Shown here: positions 1-8,548 of the stretch, in pieces | Layout: each line of letters starts with the position of its first letter | Position numbering within the stretch: the stretch's first letter is position 1 | DNA from: Alteromonas ponticola | Lineage (GTDB): Bacteria; Pseudomonadota; Gammaproteobacteria; Enterobacterales; Alteromonadaceae | Length of the DNA stretch: 64,000 nt | Assembly (NCBI RefSeq): GCF_012911815.1 | Contig: NZ_JAATNW010000004.1 | Span: forward strand, 62,001-126,000 | Direction of reading: 5' to 3' | Program-made: the position numbers and the translations under genes | The notes under the pieces: generated by a model | What the model was told of the DNA's origin: nothing | What the model saw: the letters and a program-made list of their open reading frames with translations, nothing else | The model's database searches: none

Positions 1-1860
1 AAAACCCGTATCGATATGCTGGCGACAGGGATCAAAACACCCGTTGGCATTAAGGTGGCCGGGCCTGAATTAGATGTTATTCAATCAATTGGTCAGCAGT
101 TAGAAAAGGTAATGATGGAAGTGCCGGGGACCGCGTCAGTTTATTCCGAGCGTGTGGCGGGTGGGCGCTATTTGCGTGTAGACATCGATCGTTTAAAGGC
201 CGCGAGGTTTGGTTTGAATATCGCTGATGTTCAACAAGTAGTGGCAACTGCCATTGGCGGCATGAACGTAACGCAAACCATTGAGGGGCTTGAACGCTAT
301 CCGGTCAATTTGCGTTATCCACAGGACTACCGGGATTCGCCAGAAGCGCTGGCTCGCTTACCTGTGGTAACACCCAATGGACCAAGAATTGCGTTGGGGG
401 ATGTGGCACGCATTTACATTGAAGATGGCCCCCCCGGCATAAAAAGCGAAAACGCCCGGATCAATGGCTGGGTATATGTCGACATCGGTAATGTGGACGT
501 TGGCAGCTATGTGGAAAATGCGAAAGCCGCCGTGTCCAGGCATATCGAGCTACCGCCTGGCTATTCCATTAACTGGTCTGGTCAATATGAATATATGGAG
601 CGCGCCGAAGCCAAGCTGCAGTACGTAGTGCCGCTGACAATAGCCATTATCATTGTTTTGCTTTATCTGAATTTTCGCAGTTTCAGCGAAGTGGCAATCA
701 TCATGGGGACGCTACCCCTTGCCCTGGTAGGCAGTATCTGGTTAATGTATTTCGAACACTTTAACTTTTCGGTGGCAGTCGGGGTGGGCTTTATCGCGCT
801 GGCCGGTGTCGCCGTTGAGATAGGTGTTTTGATGCTGGTCTACCTCAATCAAAGCTTTGCTGAACTCACCACTCGCACCGCGATGCCTTCAAAGGATGAA
901 ATTAAACAGGCGATAGAAGACGGCGCAGGCCTGCGTGTACGCCCGGTTATGATGACATCACTGTCCATCATTATTGGCTTACTCCCGGTGATGTATGGCG
1001 GCGGCGCGGGCTCTGAAGTGATGAGTCGGATTGCTGCACCTATGGTGGGAGGCACGTTTAGCGCGTTAATCTTAACCTTACTGGTACTTCCGGCTGTTTA
1101 CTATCTGTGGAAGCAGCATACGCATGCACCTAAACCAACGCATCGTCAATCGCTGGTAAGCAAAGCTCGTGGCCTGCATAAATGGCTGATGGCATTTGTC
1201 GGCATCCAGTTTGTACTTTGGGCTGTCAGTGGCACCTACATGGTCATAATGGATATCGATTACATTCATGGTGATACCTTAACCCACCACCAACCAAAAA
1301 ATGTCGACCCGGCACTGGTGGGCTTTACCGTTAATGACGTTAAAGGGGCTTATCCTGAAGCGCAGAGTCTCCGGCTGGGGTTGCTAGGGGCGCGGCCAGT
1401 CTGGCGTTTCACCAATGAAGGTGAAAAGGTAGCCGTATCCGCGATTGATGGGAAGTTGTTATCATCGCTTACGCAATCTGACGCGGCTACCATTGCGCAA
1501 ACTGCTTATACCGGCGATGGAGAAATTCGTAACATTACGCTGATCACTGATAATGCGCCGTCAGAACTGTCTTCACGGCACCTCCCTGTATGGCGGGTTG
1601 AGTTTGACAATGTAGCCAGCCCCACGCTTTACGTCAGTCAGGGCTATGGCGAAGTTGTCACCCGTCGCCATACGTTCTGGCGGGGGTTCGACTGGATGTG
1701 GCGTTTGCACATTATGGACTACGACGATGGTGAAAATATCAGCAATTTGTTTTTAACTCTTATTGCTTTCCTTGGTGTCTGTGCCGCTATTGCCGGTCTG
1801 ATCCTGGTGATATTTCGCATTTTCGTAAACCCAACTGGGAAACATCGTGAAGTTTATTAA
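1..1860 (+). CDS. CusA-type heavy-metal efflux RND pump (3' part) fused to a PepSY membrane domain
   Basis: The frame is open through the left edge, so the gene is cut by the window and not truncated biologically. Residues before about 370 (counting from the Met at 16) match the last third of CusA/CzcA inner-membrane pumps, which expel Cu(I)/Ag(I) or divalent metals using the proton gradient. Visible signs are GIKTPVGIKVAG, RYPVNLRYPQ, AGVAVEIGVLM and GAGSEVMSRIAAP. A normal CusA would stop soon after YYLWKQHTHAP, but this frame continues for about 240 residues with RGLHKWLMAFVGIQFVLWAVSGTYM and a final membrane helix, a PepSY-type region like the N-terminal part of the next gene. It overlaps that gene by 14 bases. 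The fusion is direct observation; the metal and the role of PepSY are inferred. Confidence 0.9.
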   Translation, partial: KTRIDMLATGIKTPVGIKVAGPELDVIQSIGQQLEKVMMEVPGTASVYSERVAGGRYLRVDIDRLKAARFGLNIADVQQVVATAIGGMNVTQTIEGLERYPVNLRYPQDYRDSPEALARLPVVTPNGPRIALGDVARIYIEDGPPGIKSENARINGWVYVDIGNVDVGSYVENAKAAVSRHIELPPGYSINWSGQYEYMERAEAKLQYVVPLTIAIIIVLLYLNFRSFSEVAIIMGTLPLALVGSIWLMYFEHFNFSVAVGVGFIALAGVAVEIGVLMLVYLNQSFAELTTRTAMPSKDEIKQAIEDGAGLRVRPVMMTSLSIIIGLLPVMYGGGAGSEVMSRIAAPMVGGTFSALILTLLVLPAVYYLWKQHTHAPKPTHRQSLVSKARGLHKWLMAFVGIQFVLWAVSGTYMVIMDIDYIHGDTLTHHQPKNVDPALVGFTVNDVKGAYPEAQSLRLGLLGARPVWRFTNEGEKVAVSAIDGKLLSSLTQSDAATIAQTAYTGDGEIRNITLITDNAPSELSSRHLPVWRVEFDNVASPTLYVSQGYGEVVTRRHTFWRGFDWMWRLHIMDYDDGENISNLFLTLIAFLGVCAAIAGLILVIFRIFVNPTGKHREVY

Positions 1861-3613
1861 GCTTTCTCACAAATGGGTCTCCCTACTAGTGGTTATCCAA
1901 ATGCTCATCTGGCTTGGCAGTGGGCTTTACTTCAACCTGATGGACCACCACAAGGCGGGCGGACATACCTATCGTGCCCATAACCCCGTGGTAACGAGTA
2001 CGCAGTCATTTACCCCCGTTGCGCAGCTTCCGCTCACCGCGCCAATTAAAGGGGTGGGCGTAATCTATCTACTGGGCGACCCCTACTATCGCGTGACCCT
2101 TAGCGAACCTTTGTACTCGTACTGGAAAGGGCAATACCAGTTGTTTAATGCGGTGACGGGTGACAGGGTGGTGATAGACGAACAGTTTGCCAAACGCCTC
2201 GCGCAAGCGTCATACAATGGCCCTGGCGAGGTGACCAGTGCTGTTAAATTGTCACCGCCGCTTAGCGAGCTGCCCAAGGAGAAAAACCCGGTGTGGCAGG
2301 TGAGTTTTAGTGACGGTATTCATACCGCCGTTTACCTGCGGCAACAAACCGGGCAAATTGCCGGGCATGTGGATGACCATACACGTTTACGCGATTTCTT
2401 CTTTATGCTGCACTTCATGGATTACGCGAATGAGGGCAGTTTTAATAACCTGCAGATTATTATCCTGGCTATATTGACGCTATGGCTGGCGTTGACGGGC
2501 CTGATGTGGACGGTGAATCTATTCAGAGAGGGGCAATTGAGCATTACCTTGACTGACAAACAACATAAGGTCACGGTCGATGTACTGGATGTACAGCAGC
2601 AGAACGAAGTGACCTTGTCAGCTGACGCCTCGCTTTTCGATAGTTTATGGCAACAAGAAATGTTATTACCGTCTACCTGTGGAGGAGGCGGTACCTGCGG
2701 CAAATGTCGTGTTAAAACCGATGGAAAGATAGACATTTCATCAGCGGATAAAGAGCAGCTTAGTACAGAACAATTGCGTCAGGGATGGAGGCTGGCCTGC
2801 CAGCATAAAGCCAATAAATTCAATCATGTTATCGTGCCCGAGTTACAGCAACCTTTACCCAGACATACATTGAAATTGCGTTCTGAACGGTACCTAAGCC
2901 CTGTGATCAAGGAGCTTACATTTGAGCCGGTAAACAACGCGATACCGGCTTATCAGGCTGGGGCGCATTTGCGCTTCGAAATTCCCGATACCAACGGTGC
3001 CAACACGAAAACGTACCGCCACTATTCAATTGCAACGCCAAGTGAAGACGCGGATCTGGTGTTTAATGTACGCCACCATCCCTCGCCAGACGATATTGTT
3101 CCGGCCGGTGTGGGGTCAGATTTCCTCTGTCAGCTCTCGCCTGGTGATGAGGTCAGCACCCTTGGCCCAATTGAAGGATTTGCCATTGACACTAAACACA
3201 CAGGAACCAAAATGTTGCTTGGCGCCGGGTCAGGGATGGCGCCACTCAGAGCAATGATCCAGTCGTTGTTAGCGCAAGACCACAAGCAACCTGTGTACTT
3301 TTTCTACGGTGCCCGCACTGACGATGACCTGTTGTATCTAGAGGAATTCACCGAACTTCATCGTCGCCATAACAATTTTCATTATTACCCGGTGTTATCG
3401 CAACCCGGGATGCACTGGACGGGTGAGGTAGGCTACGCGCAGGAAGTGATGTTTAAGTCGCAGGCAGAGATCAAAGGCTTCAGCGATGCGCAGTTTTACC
3501 TGTGTGGCCCTCAAACTATGATGCAGCAAACCATTGAACGTTTGACCCAAGAAGGGATCGGTTCGAATGCTATCTTTTATGACAGTTTTGGGCAGCCCGC
3601 TAAATTGAGCTAG
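1847..3613 (+). CDS. PepSY membrane protein with ferredoxin and FAD/NAD(P)H reductase domains
   Basis: This is a 588-residue inner-membrane flavoprotein starting at GTG inside the 3' end of the pump gene, which suggests translational coupling. Residues 1 to about 230 form a PepSY-type region with membrane helices near both ends (SLLVVIQMLIWLGSGLYF and IIILAILTLWLALTGLMW). A plant-type 2Fe-2S domain follows, with STCGGGGTCGKC and a later LAC supplying the four cysteines. The rest is a ferredoxin-reductase module: TYRHYSIATP binds the flavin and LLGAGSGMAPLRAM with CGPQTMMQ binds NAD(P)H. The layout resembles NqrF with a PepSY anchor. It probably moves electrons from NAD(P)H across or onto the membrane, perhaps reducing a metal. 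The acceptor is unknown. Confidence 0.88.
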   Translation: MKFIKLSHKWVSLLVVIQMLIWLGSGLYFNLMDHHKAGGHTYRAHNPVVTSTQSFTPVAQLPLTAPIKGVGVIYLLGDPYYRVTLSEPLYSYWKGQYQLFNAVTGDRVVIDEQFAKRLAQASYNGPGEVTSAVKLSPPLSELPKEKNPVWQVSFSDGIHTAVYLRQQTGQIAGHVDDHTRLRDFFFMLHFMDYANEGSFNNLQIIILAILTLWLALTGLMWTVNLFREGQLSITLTDKQHKVTVDVLDVQQQNEVTLSADASLFDSLWQQEMLLPSTCGGGGTCGKCRVKTDGKIDISSADKEQLSTEQLRQGWRLACQHKANKFNHVIVPELQQPLPRHTLKLRSERYLSPVIKELTFEPVNNAIPAYQAGAHLRFEIPDTNGANTKTYRHYSIATPSEDADLVFNVRHHPSPDDIVPAGVGSDFLCQLSPGDEVSTLGPIEGFAIDTKHTGTKMLLGAGSGMAPLRAMIQSLLAQDHKQPVYFFYGARTDDDLLYLEEFTELHRRHNNFHYYPVLSQPGMHWTGEVGYAQEVMFKSQAEIKGFSDAQFYLCGPQTMMQQTIERLTQEGIGSNAIFYDSFGQPAKLS

Positions 3614-3677
3614 GTCATCTGGTCTAACCTCTGGCAAAGTGGTATCGTGTCTGCCGTTTTTCCAGTAACTCACTAAC

Positions 3678-4430
3678 ATGAAATTACATACGCTTTCCGG
3701 CTACATTCAGTTTATTTACCTCATCGAAGACGAGCACGGTTTGCTATTGCTTGATGGGTGTAGCCGTGCGGATGTGAAAAAAGTGTGCAGGTTTATTCTG
3801 CAGGAACTGAAACGCCCCTTGTCCGATCTGAAATTGATAATGGTTACTCACATGCACCCTGATCATGCCGGTGGTGCGCATAAGTTAAGGGCCTTAACGG
3901 GCGCAAAAATTGCCGCGCACCCAAACACGCGTAATTGGTATGCAGGGCTGGCAGGAAGGACCGCGCATGCGATAGATGTGGCACTTACCTGGTGGGTGGC
4001 CGGGCGTCTTGGCAAACCTAAAAGGAAAGTTTGGTATCCGCCACTTTTACAACCGGATATTCTGCTTACCGATGGCGATAGGCTACCTGAATTCTCGGAC
4101 TTCCAGATTTTCTACACCCCCGGTCATACCAATCATGACATCTCAGTGTTGCACGTGCCGACCAAGCAGCTGTATGTGGCCGATTTGGTGGTCAAGGTTA
4201 AAGGTGAGTTAGTCCCTCCATATCCCCTCTGTCATCCCAACCAGTATAAACAATCACTGACAAAAGTCGCCGCGATGCAGGTGAACACTCTGTACTGCGC
4301 GCATGTAAAGCCGTTGGATAATCCTGCCAGCGTGCTGGCTGCGATGTTGGAAAAGGCACCGACCTTTCCTAAAAACCACTGGTATTCGGTTAAACGCAGG
4401 ATCATGGGAAAGTTACGTTCTAAGCGCTAA
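3678..4430 (+). CDS. MBL-fold metallohydrolase
   Basis: This 250-residue protein has the metallo-beta-lactamase fold. The zinc-binding motif THMHPDHAGG lies near residue 57, further ligands are in FYTPGHTNHD and YVADLV, and a late His is in YCAHVKP. There is no signal peptide, so it is probably cytoplasmic. Family members include glyoxalase II-like thioesterases, lactonases and many uncharacterised hydrolases, and the substrate cannot be told from sequence. It lies 64 bases after the reductase on the same strand with no clear terminator between them, so it may be the last gene of that run. Confidence 0.88.
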   Translation: MKLHTLSGYIQFIYLIEDEHGLLLLDGCSRADVKKVCRFILQELKRPLSDLKLIMVTHMHPDHAGGAHKLRALTGAKIAAHPNTRNWYAGLAGRTAHAIDVALTWWVAGRLGKPKRKVWYPPLLQPDILLTDGDRLPEFSDFQIFYTPGHTNHDISVLHVPTKQLYVADLVVKVKGELVPPYPLCHPNQYKQSLTKVAAMQVNTLYCAHVKPLDNPASVLAAMLEKAPTFPKNHWYSVKRRIMGKLRSKR

Positions 4431-4608
4431 CTTGAAAACTTTGCACTAATTACCCACTTGCTCACACAAAACAATCTCCAATTAAAAACTTGGCTTCAGC
4501 TTAATAAACAGTTGTACGGTACAGTTCTTTTCCTTTCAACTAAGTTCATACTGATTAGGTGGGCATAAACTCACAAACTGACTCTATTAAATGAAAAGGA
4601 ATATGAAA

Positions 4609-4806
4609 ATGGAAATTTTAGAACTTTCTCATACTGAACTTGAACAAGTAAGCGGTGGTAAATTTGGTGACTATACGTTCAGTTGTTGCAACATAACGGC
4701 CTTTGGTTTCGAGCTATCCTATGAAGTATTTTCCTATTCAGGGAACTACGATGGCGCGAACAGCACCTATGGATTTAACCGTATTTCCGCTTACAACCGT
4801 CTTTAA
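4609..4806 (+). CDS. Double-glycine leader peptide, bacteriocin-like precursor
   Basis: The predicted 65-residue peptide starts with MEILELSHTELEQVSGG, a classic double-glycine leader recognised by C39-peptidase ABC exporters. The core after GG is about 48 residues, rich in Phe, Tyr, Ser and Asn, with an adjacent Cys pair (FSCCN). Three in-frame ATGs occur at 4591, 4603 and 4609. The last is chosen because AAAAGGA at 4594-4600 sits 8 bases upstream of it. The region is clearly more AT-rich than its neighbours, and an 11-base palindrome lies upstream at 4513-4523. The 3' half overlaps the start of a PrsW-like gene. No exporter is present nearby. It could be a bacteriocin, a signalling peptide or a modified-peptide precursor; killing activity is not shown. 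Confidence 0.75.
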   Translation: MEILELSHTELEQVSGGKFGDYTFSCCNITAFGFELSYEVFSYSGNYDGANSTYGFNRISAYNRL

Positions 4807-5623
4807 TAGGAAAGGGCTGTTGTCGGCCCTTATCTTCTTGGACATTACGTATTTTTACCTTGCAACATGGCTATTTGCTTGCTTGGTAATATCCCATTAT
4901 TTTGCGTTAAAAGATTGTGCTCTCAACAATTGGTGGCGAGTGCTGTTCTCATTTTTTACTTTTTGCATCTTTATGGTTGGGGTAAGTGCAGTGCCAATGT
5001 TCAATCTTTCCGCCATCGAGCAAAATCATGCATATATAGACATTTTTTCTCGTTCAATTGTGGAGGAAGGGGCTAAAGTTTTATTTTGTTATGTAGCATT
5101 TGAAACGCTTTCCCAGCGCCAGGTAAGAAAAGCTACTCTTGCATTTTGCTCGCTCGTCGCTGCTTATGAGACATCAACCCAAGGGCTTTATATTCTAAGC
5201 GCACTCAGTGAAGGGTACCAATTCTTACAGGAAAGTTTACCCACTGAGCATGAGCTTTTACTGGATAAGCTTGAGCGGAATTTGCCTGCGGCCGAACTCG
5301 TTATTTTTACTGGATATCAAATACTAAGGATATTTGTTCACTTCTATCTAACTTACGCAGGGATCTACTTCCTGACAACTAAAAATTATAAATGGTTTAT
5401 CTTGCTCCCGTTACTTGCGCATGGTGTGCTTAATCAGGTTATTTTGTATTTCTCTGTTGAATTTGAAAAGTCATTCATCATAACTGTCGCGCAGTGTCTG
5501 TGTGCTATTGTCACGATAGGCCTTATGGCGGCATCGATTCGTAGGATTGCTATAAAACACAATTTATCACCTTCTTTTAACGCGAACTCTCTATACGATT
5601 TTTACCATCGTTCTCGTGACTGA
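4751..5623 (+). CDS. PrsW-like intramembrane glutamic-type protease
   Basis: This is a polytopic membrane protein of about 290 residues. It carries the signature set of the PrsW/CPBP superfamily: EEGAK, AYETSTQG, RIFVHFYLT (RxxxHxxxT) and LAHGVLN (HxxxN), all in or beside hydrophobic segments. PrsW cleaves an anti-sigma factor in Bacillus, and CPBP relatives are linked to bacteriocin self-immunity. The start is uncertain. ATG 4751 has AGGGA 6 bases upstream; TTG 4820 has AGGAAAGG 4 bases upstream; ATG 4703 is possible but unsupported. Any start at or before 4751 overlaps the peptide gene in another frame. By position it is a good candidate to process the peptide or protect against it. That role is inference. 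Confidence 0.75.
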   Translation: MARTAPMDLTVFPLTTVFNRKGLLSALIFLDITYFYLATWLFACLVISHYFALKDCALNNWWRVLFSFFTFCIFMVGVSAVPMFNLSAIEQNHAYIDIFSRSIVEEGAKVLFCYVAFETLSQRQVRKATLAFCSLVAAYETSTQGLYILSALSEGYQFLQESLPTEHELLLDKLERNLPAAELVIFTGYQILRIFVHFYLTYAGIYFLTTKNYKWFILLPLLAHGVLNQVILYFSVEFEKSFIITVAQCLCAIVTIGLMAASIRRIAIKHNLSPSFNANSLYDFYHRSRD

Positions 5624-5633
5624 TTGGTAAGCA

Positions 5634-5647
5634 CATTTTTAAAAATG
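5634..5647. terminator. Perfect 14-base palindrome between convergent genes
   Basis: CATTTTTAAAAATG is self-complementary and lies between the ends of the PrsW-like gene and thiH. An A/T-only core gives a weak stem, so this is only a possible bidirectional transcription end. Confidence 0.3.
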
Positions 5648-5683
5648 CAGGCTGGCAGCTTCGCTTTTCTGGCTGGAGTATAC

Positions 5684-6799
5684 TCAAGAAAAGCCCGGCA
5701 GCCAGTCCGTGAATACCGTATCGAGTCCTGAGCGGTGAATTTGCGTGGCCATCGCTGCAACTGAGCGTGAGTCGTCGGTTTCAAATTGTTTGAGGTTTTC
5801 TTCAGCATTGCTATAGCCCCCCGGTTGAGTTTGTGAAGCGGCTGAAATGTGCGTAATGCCCAGTGGGATGACGTTATTGCGAAAATGAGCCGATTCGCGG
5901 GTGGATAGGGTAAGCTCCGCCTGCGGGTTGAGAATGCGATGTGCACAGATTAATTGCACCAGTTGTTTTTCCGATGGACCGCGGGTGATATTCGGGTCGT
6001 TTTGGCCTGTGCAGGGTTGAATGCGTGGAAACGCAATGGAGACGCGACTGCGCCAGTATTTTTTTTGGATGGCCAGCGCGTGTGCCGCGACAAATGCGCT
6101 GTCAGTGCGCCAGTCTGACAAGCCTAACAGTGCACCGAGTCCAATCTTATCCAGTTGGGCTTGACCAATTCTATCGGCGGTATCTAAGCGGTAGTCGAAG
6201 TCTGTTTTATTCCCGCGTTGGTGAAAGAGTCCATACCGCCTTGCATGATAGGTCTCCTGATAAACCAGTATTGCATCCACGCCTAACTGCTTTAGTTCGG
6301 CATAGTCTAGTGTGCTCAGAGGCTGCACTTCCATGGTAAGGTAATCAAAAAATGACTTAAGTAACGGAATGACTTGTCTGAAATAGGCCATTCCCACTTT
6401 TTTCTCATGTTCGCCGGTAACCACTAACACGCTGTTAATACCCATTTTTTTAATCGCTACGGCTTCGCTTGCTACTTCATCAGGACTCAGAGTTTTTCGC
6501 TTTATGCGATTGCTCATCGTGAAGCCACAATAGGTGCATTCATTGGCGCATAAATTAGAAAGATAGAGGGGAATAAAAAACGATATCGTATTGCCAAAGC
6601 GTGCCCGGGTAAGTTGTACGGATTGTTGTGCCATCGTCTCAATGAACGGTTCTGCTGCTGGCGACACCAAGGCTAGAAAGTCGTCCAGCGTGGGCTGGGT
6701 TGCGCTGAGTGCACACCTTACATCCACGGCGTTTTTGGCCGCAATCTGCATAGAGATATCATCCCAGTCAAGATGAGTTAAATAGTCAGCTACACGCAT
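5684..6799 (-). CDS. thiH: 2-iminoacetate synthase ThiH (tyrosine lyase)
   Basis: This 371-residue radical-SAM enzyme splits tyrosine into p-cresol and dehydroglycine, which supplies the glycine-derived part of the thiamine thiazole ring. The 4Fe-4S motif is visible in LCANECTYCGF, reading CxxxCxxC, with FFIPLYLSN before it. Length and sequence fit ThiH throughout. It is the last gene of the minus-strand thiamine operon, 34 bases after thiG. Using ThiH instead of glycine oxidase ThiO is the enterobacterial route, and no thiO is seen here. Confidence 0.96.
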   Translation of the reverse strand: MRVADYLTHLDWDDISMQIAAKNAVDVRCALSATQPTLDDFLALVSPAAEPFIETMAQQSVQLTRARFGNTISFFIPLYLSNLCANECTYCGFTMSNRIKRKTLSPDEVASEAVAIKKMGINSVLVVTGEHEKKVGMAYFRQVIPLLKSFFDYLTMEVQPLSTLDYAELKQLGVDAILVYQETYHARRYGLFHQRGNKTDFDYRLDTADRIGQAQLDKIGLGALLGLSDWRTDSAFVAAHALAIQKKYWRSRVSIAFPRIQPCTGQNDPNITRGPSEKQLVQLICAHRILNPQAELTLSTRESAHFRNNVIPLGITHISAASQTQPGGYSNAEENLKQFETDDSRSVAAMATQIHRSGLDTVFTDWLPGFS

Positions 6800-6833
6800 G
6801 CAAGGCTCTTCTCAAATTCCATTTTTTCATTGC

Positions 6834-7601
6834 TTACGTTTCATTCAAAAATCGTGTGAGGGGACTAGACGCGGAGGAGGATAGCCGCGAGTGCGCCAAA
6901 CCTGCTTCATAAGCGCGGCGGCCGGTACTGACCGCCTGGGCAAAGAGAGCCGCCATATTGACAGGATCGTGCGCGGTAGCGATAGCCGTGTTAACCAATA
7001 CGGCATCAGCCCCCATCTCCATCACTGCCATCGCTTCACTGGGTTTACCAATCCCTGCATCAATTACAACAGGAACGCTGGCTTGTTCAATGATGATGTG
7101 CAGAAAGTCTTTTGTCAGCAAGCCGCGATTAGAACCAATCGGGGCGGCCAGCGGCATCACTGCTGCGCAACCAGCTTCTTCAAGGCGTCTGCACAGCACG
7201 GGATCAGCGCTACAGTAAGGCAATACCACAAATCCTTCTTTAACCAGTTGCTCGGCTGCCAATAAGGTTTCAACTGGATCGGGTAGCAAATAGCGCTGGT
7301 CAGGATGAATTTCCAGTTTTATCCAGGGAGTATCTAGCGCCGCACGGGCCAGACGTGCCGCATAGACGGCTTCTTTCGCGCTGACGGCCCCTGATGTATT
7401 GGGCAATAGATTGATGTGCAGGCGGTCAAGCTCAGACAAGGTTTCATCTGCCTTTCTGCCATGCTCCACGCGTTTCATGGCCAGGGTCACTAATTCACTT
7501 TTACTTGCCTGAATAGCAGCAGACATCGTCTGTGCTGAACGAAATTTTCCGGTACCGGTGAAAAGGCGACTTGAGAAAGATTTATTGGCAATTGTTAGCA
7601 T
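6834..7601 (-). CDS. thiG: Thiazole synthase ThiG
   Basis: This 255-residue TIM-barrel enzyme builds the thiazole phosphate from deoxyxylulose phosphate, dehydroglycine and ThiS thiocarboxylate. The Schiff-base lysine region [10 protein letters not shown] is present, as are [20 protein letters not shown] and [11 protein letters not shown], which bind the phosphate. The length is normal for the family. Its ATG follows directly after the thiS stop codon, so the two are almost certainly co-translated. Confidence 0.97.
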   Translation of the reverse strand: MLTIANKSFSSRLFTGTGKFRSAQTMSAAIQASKSELVTLAMKRVEHGRKADETLSELDRLHINLLPNTSGAVSAKEAVYAARLARAALDTPWIKLEIHPDQRYLLPDPVETLLAAEQLVKEGFVVLPYCSADPVLCRRLEEAGCAAVMPLAAPIGSNRGLLTKDFLHIIIEQASVPVVIDAGIGKPSEAMAVMEMGADAVLVNTAIATAHDPVNMAALFAQAVSTGRRAYEAGLAHSRLSSSASSPLTRFLNET

Positions 7602-7802
7602 TTATCCCCCCGCAACAACTTGAAACACGTCAACATTGTCGTTGTCGTTTAACGAAGCTGATAACCAGTCATCTTTGAAAATTATTTGATTGTTAATTGC
7701 AACGGCGACACCGGTTGGCTTAATTTTCAGATACTTAAGCAATGACACCACGTTGATATGTTCAGCAAAATCCAGAAGCTTACCGTTTACCGTAATTGTC
7801 AT
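7602..7802 (-). CDS. thiS: Sulfur carrier protein ThiS
   Basis: This 66-residue ubiquitin-like protein ends in VVAGG. The C-terminal Gly-Gly is adenylated by ThiF and converted to the thiocarboxylate that donates sulfur to ThiG. The start is the ATG of MTITVNGK, which shares one base with the thiF stop codon (TAATG). Longer readings extend into thiF without support. All expected features of the family are present. Confidence 0.96.
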   Translation of the reverse strand: MTITVNGKLLDFAEHINVVSLLKYLKIKPTGVAVAINNQIIFKDDWLSASLNDNDNVDVFQVVAGG

Positions 7803-8548
7803 TAGCGATCTCCACATATTGAACAGTTTGCACGTTTAGGGATAGCATACTGACTCCACTGCATTTTCATGCCATCAAAAACGTGCAGTTGTCCCCACTC
7901 TGGTGTGTTTATGTTGGACAAATAGTACAGTGCGGCCAGCGCCTGATAGTTACCCGCGATCGCTACTACCGGTCCCAGGATCCCCTGGGTCAGACAGTTG
8001 TTTCCGGTGTGTTGGTCTGGCGAGTATAGACACGCGTAGCAACCATGACGTTGTCTCGGAGAAAGGGCGATAAATTGAGCGAGATTTCCGCTGGCCGCAC
8101 CGATAAATAAAGGCTTGTCAAAGTAGTATGCGGCTTCGTTAATCATCAGTCGGGTCGGCAGATTGTCGGTGCAATCCAGAATAATATCGACCACAGGCAT
8201 GAGCGCTTCCAGCAGCGCAGGTGTCGCTTGATACACTAGCGGCGAAATTCTTATTTCACTGTTTAACGTCAGTAACTGCCTGGCGGCCGACTCTGCTTTA
8301 TTCTTTCCAACGTCAGCTTCCCGATAGAGGGGTTGACGCTGCAGGTTGGATAGATCCACATTATCGTGGTCCATAATTAACAAATGACCAACACCACTGC
8401 CGGCCAGATACTGAGCTGCAGCACAGCCCAGGCCACCGGCGCCGATAATTAACACACTGGCGTTATGTAAGCGCTGTTGAGCAGTTTCATCAAACTGCTC
8501 AACTAACAGTTGCCGGCTATAGCGTTGATACATCTCTTTAGTCAGCAT
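7802..8548 (-). CDS. thiF: ThiS adenylyltransferase ThiF
   Basis: This 248-residue E1-like enzyme activates the C terminus of ThiS with ATP. The nucleotide-binding loop is IIGAGGLGCAAAQYLAGSG, followed by DHDNVDLSNLQRQ. The catalytic aspartate region is ILDCTDNLPTR. Zinc cysteines lie in CYACLYS and CSICGDR. The chosen ATG has GGAG 7 bases upstream and overlaps the thiDE stop by 11 bases; a longer reading to 8605 lacks such support. ThiF, MoeB and HesA look alike, but the thi operon settles the assignment. Confidence 0.94.
   Translation of the reverse strand: MLTKEMYQRYSRQLLVEQFDETAQQRLHNASVLIIGAGGLGCAAAQYLAGSGVGHLLIMDHDNVDLSNLQRQPLYREADVGKNKAESAARQLLTLNSEIRISPLVYQATPALLEALMPVVDIILDCTDNLPTRLMINEAAYYFDKPLFIGAASGNLAQFIALSPRQRHGCYACLYSPDQHTGNNCLTQGILGPVVAIAGNYQALAALYYLSNINTPEWGQLHVFDGMKMQWSQYAIPKRANCSICGDR

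Noticed and set aside
1-1152. CusA fragment as a pseudogene
   Set aside because: The frame is open to the first base and starts in mid-protein with conserved CusA sequence, so the missing part lies outside the window.
5602-5946. 114-residue minus-strand frame at the end of thiH
   Set aside because: It overlaps thiH in another frame. thiH is intact to its normal C terminus, and this frame has no recognisable feature.
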